Below, piece after piece: positions 6,727-8,192 of a DNA stretch of 8,192 nt. The notes beneath the pieces were generated by a model that saw nothing but the letters and a program-made list of their open reading frames with translations, ran no database searches and was not told where the DNA came from. The first letter of the stretch is position 1; each line of letters begins with the position of its first letter. The translations under genes were made by a program, and so were the position numbers. Source of the stretch: an uncultured Lachnospiraceae bacterium. Lineage in GTDB: Bacteria; Bacillota; Clostridia; Lachnospirales; Lachnospiraceae. The stretch spans positions 1-8,192 of the forward strand of contig CANQCX010000086.1 in the NCBI GenBank assembly GCA_947591115.1. Direction: 5' to 3'.

Positions 6727-7899
6727 ATGAGGAAGAAAACACAAAAATGGATGCGTATGTTGGGAGTTGCGGCTTTGACGGCAGGCATGCTTACAGGCTG
6801 CGGCACGAAGGCTGCGGAGTCACAGGGAGGCGGTGCGGCGGCAGACAGCGCGGGAAGCAAGACAACCGGGGAAAGCGCGGCGTCTGGGGAAAGCGTGGCA
6901 TCGCAGGAGACAGAGTTATCTTCTGAGGCTGTCATCCGCGCGGCTGCCGGAGACGGAAAAGTCGGGAACTGGGGGCTTGGAAATGAATATGAGGTTCTCG
7001 CGCTTCTGGCAAAGTATGACCTGCCGGTGGAATATTTAAGCCAGGACTTTACGATGGACGGCTTTGATGACGATTCGATCACCCTGGCGTCTGCAATGAC
7101 CTATAACGAGCTTGGATTGGTAAAAAATGATTATGACGGCGGATATGGATATGGCGATACGATCGGGATCATTGACATGAACGATGAAGGGGTGGCAATG
7201 ATGGAGGACAATATTTTCTGCACGAAGGCGTTTGCCGCAGAAAATCCGGAAACCGTCAAAGCATTTTTATATGCGTCGCTCAAAGGATGGGAGTATGCAG
7301 TCGCAAATCCGCAGGAGGCGGCGAAAATCTGTTATGAAGCGGGTTCGTCCGTTTCTCAGGAACATCAGTCCTACATGGCGGATGAAGTTGCAAAACTGGC
7401 GTCAACAGATACGAAAGGCAATACCGTAACGGACATCGGAAATATGGATGACGACGCCATGCAGCAGACGCTGGATATCGCGAAGCAGTATGTGACGCTG
7501 GACGATGAAGCGGCGAATACGGCTTTTCAGAGCCTGACGCTGGATGATATACGCGATAAGACCTTCATAGAAGCGGCAAAAAGCTCAGACGGGACTTTTA
7601 AGCCGGAAAAAACCGAGGTGTCCATTCAGTTAAAGTGGCTGCCGGATGCGCAGTTTATGGGGTATTATGTCGCGGACGCATTAGGCTATTATAAAGAAGT
7701 CGGACTTACGGTCAATATTGTGTCCGGAGGCGGCGATATCGCAGAGACGACGGCGGTAAATAATGGAACAGTTGATTTTGGCGTCACCTGGGAGACAAAC
7801 CTTGCTTCTGCAGACGCAGGCGGGATGGATCTTGTAGAGATCGCGCAGATTTTTCAGCGGTCGGGGCTGGTACTGGTATACAAACCGGAGAATTTTTAA
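6727..7899 (+). CDS. NMT1/THI5-type substrate-binding lipoprotein, apparently circularly permuted
   Basis: This is the extracytoplasmic binding protein of the importer. Residues 1-25 are a lipoprotein signal peptide with lipobox LTGC (acylated C25). Residues 26 to about 75 are a low-complexity Gly/Ser/Ala/Glu linker. Residues 78 to about 290 (VGNWGLGNEYE, QDFTMD, AMTYNELG, DEGVAMM, FLYASLKGWEYA) match what is normally the second part of a pyrimidine/thiamine-precursor-type binding protein. Residues 296-390 (IQLKWLPDAQFMGYYVA, GYYKEVGLTV, VDFGVTWE, QRSGLVLVY) match what normally follows the signal peptide. The two parts total about 308 residues, one complete binding domain, so this looks like a reordering rather than a truncation or duplication. 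AAGGAGG (6712-6718) fixes the start. The ligand is probably a pyrimidine or its reduced product, by context. Confidence 0.88.
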   Translation: MRKKTQKWMRMLGVAALTAGMLTGCGTKAAESQGGGAAADSAGSKTTGESAASGESVASQETELSSEAVIRAAAGDGKVGNWGLGNEYEVLALLAKYDLPVEYLSQDFTMDGFDDDSITLASAMTYNELGLVKNDYDGGYGYGDTIGIIDMNDEGVAMMEDNIFCTKAFAAENPETVKAFLYASLKGWEYAVANPQEAAKICYEAGSSVSQEHQSYMADEVAKLASTDTKGNTVTDIGNMDDDAMQQTLDIAKQYVTLDDEAANTAFQSLTLDDIRDKTFIEAAKSSDGTFKPEKTEVSIQLKWLPDAQFMGYYVADALGYYKEVGLTVNIVSGGGDIAETTAVNNGTVDFGVTWETNLASADAGGMDLVEIAQIFQRSGLVLVYKPENF

Positions 7900-7918
7900 A
7901 GAAAGGGGGATCAATAAG

Positions 7919-8192
7919 ATGATGGATCTGATGATAAAAGGCGGTACGGTTGTTACGGCGACCGAGCATTATATCGCGGATGTTGCCGTCAAAGACGGGA
8001 AGATTGCAGCAATTGGCAAAGATTTGGACATGCCTGCCGATCAGGTGGTGGATGCGAAAGGGAAGCTTGTGCTTCCCGGCGCGATTGATGCGCATACGCA
8101 TATGGCAATGCCGTTCGGCGGCACTGTTTCCGCAGACAGTTATCTGTCCGGAACAAGGGCGGCGGTATGCGGCGGGGTTACGACGATTTTTG
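7919..8192 (+). CDS. hydA: Dihydropyrimidinase (D-hydantoinase family), 5' part
   Basis: The first 91 codons run off the right edge of the window. The N-terminus has the amidohydrolase opening strand (LMIKGGTVVTA, then ADVAVKDGKIAAIG), followed by PGAIDAHTHM with the metal-binding histidines H59 and H61. MPFGGTVSADSY and the GGVTTIF strand are characteristic of dihydropyrimidinases and argue against allantoinase or dihydroorotase. The enzyme hydrolyses dihydrouracil or dihydrothymine to the N-carbamoyl-beta-amino acid in the cytoplasm. AGGGGG (7904-7909) lies 9 bases before ATG 7919; a second ATG follows directly at 7922. Only 19 bases separate it from the binding-protein gene, so it belongs to the same operon. 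It is the main anchor for assigning the locus to pyrimidine breakdown. Confidence 0.93.
   Translation, partial: MMDLMIKGGTVVTATEHYIADVAVKDGKIAAIGKDLDMPADQVVDAKGKLVLPGAIDAHTHMAMPFGGTVSADSYLSGTRAAVCGGVTTIF

Noticed and set aside
6727..7899. Frameshifted, truncated or misassembled binding-protein gene
   Set aside because: The reading frame is continuous with a proper signal peptide, strong ribosome binding site, one copy of each part and a clean stop followed by the next gene's binding site.

Overview
This window looks like a chromosomal segment of an anaerobic Clostridia-type Firmicute, most like Lachnospiraceae. The evidence is moderate GC content, strong AGGAGG-type ribosome binding sites, consensus vegetative promoters, T-tract terminators and a Gly/Ser/Ala/Glu-rich lipoprotein linker. 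This placement is by style only; no marker gene is present. All genes are on the + strand. I see no mobile element, tRNA, rRNA or CRISPR array.

Layout. Positions 2-76 are the last codons of an unidentified gene. Positions 77-246 hold a well-formed promoter and a leader that can fold into a long hairpin ahead of a PucR-family regulator (247-1407). A long terminator-like hairpin (1424-1498), a palindrome (1508-1523) and a near-consensus promoter (1534-1561) then lead into an apparent operon. Its genes are a class III aminotransferase (1609-2943), an iron-type alcohol dehydrogenase (2955-4115), an ABC ATPase (4212-5003), two membrane permeases (5003-5842 and 5844-6683), a lipoprotein substrate-binding protein (6727-7899), and the start of a dihydropyrimidinase (from 7919) that runs off the window. 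An attenuator-like hairpin (4126-4165) separates the two enzyme genes from the transporter.

How the genes fit together. The combination points to reductive pyrimidine degradation extended to beta-alanine removal. The ABC importer would bring in a pyrimidine or a reduced derivative. Dihydropyrimidinase would open dihydrouracil to N-carbamoyl-beta-alanine. The aminotransferase would turn beta-alanine into malonate semialdehyde, and the alcohol dehydrogenase would reduce that to 3-hydroxypropionate. This matches, as I recall it, the PydD/PydE extension described in Firmicutes. Dihydropyrimidine dehydrogenase and beta-ureidopropionase are not in the window and would be expected just downstream.

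The most unusual object is the substrate-binding protein. Its NMT1/THI5-type sequence appears circularly permuted: the segment that normally opens the mature protein sits at the C-terminus. The second point of interest is the non-coding DNA. The heptamer TTTGTGC or its complement occurs four times, only in the three regulatory gaps, and two of these lie in matching ACAAA-N4-TTTGT palindromes. These are candidate sites for the PucR-family protein.
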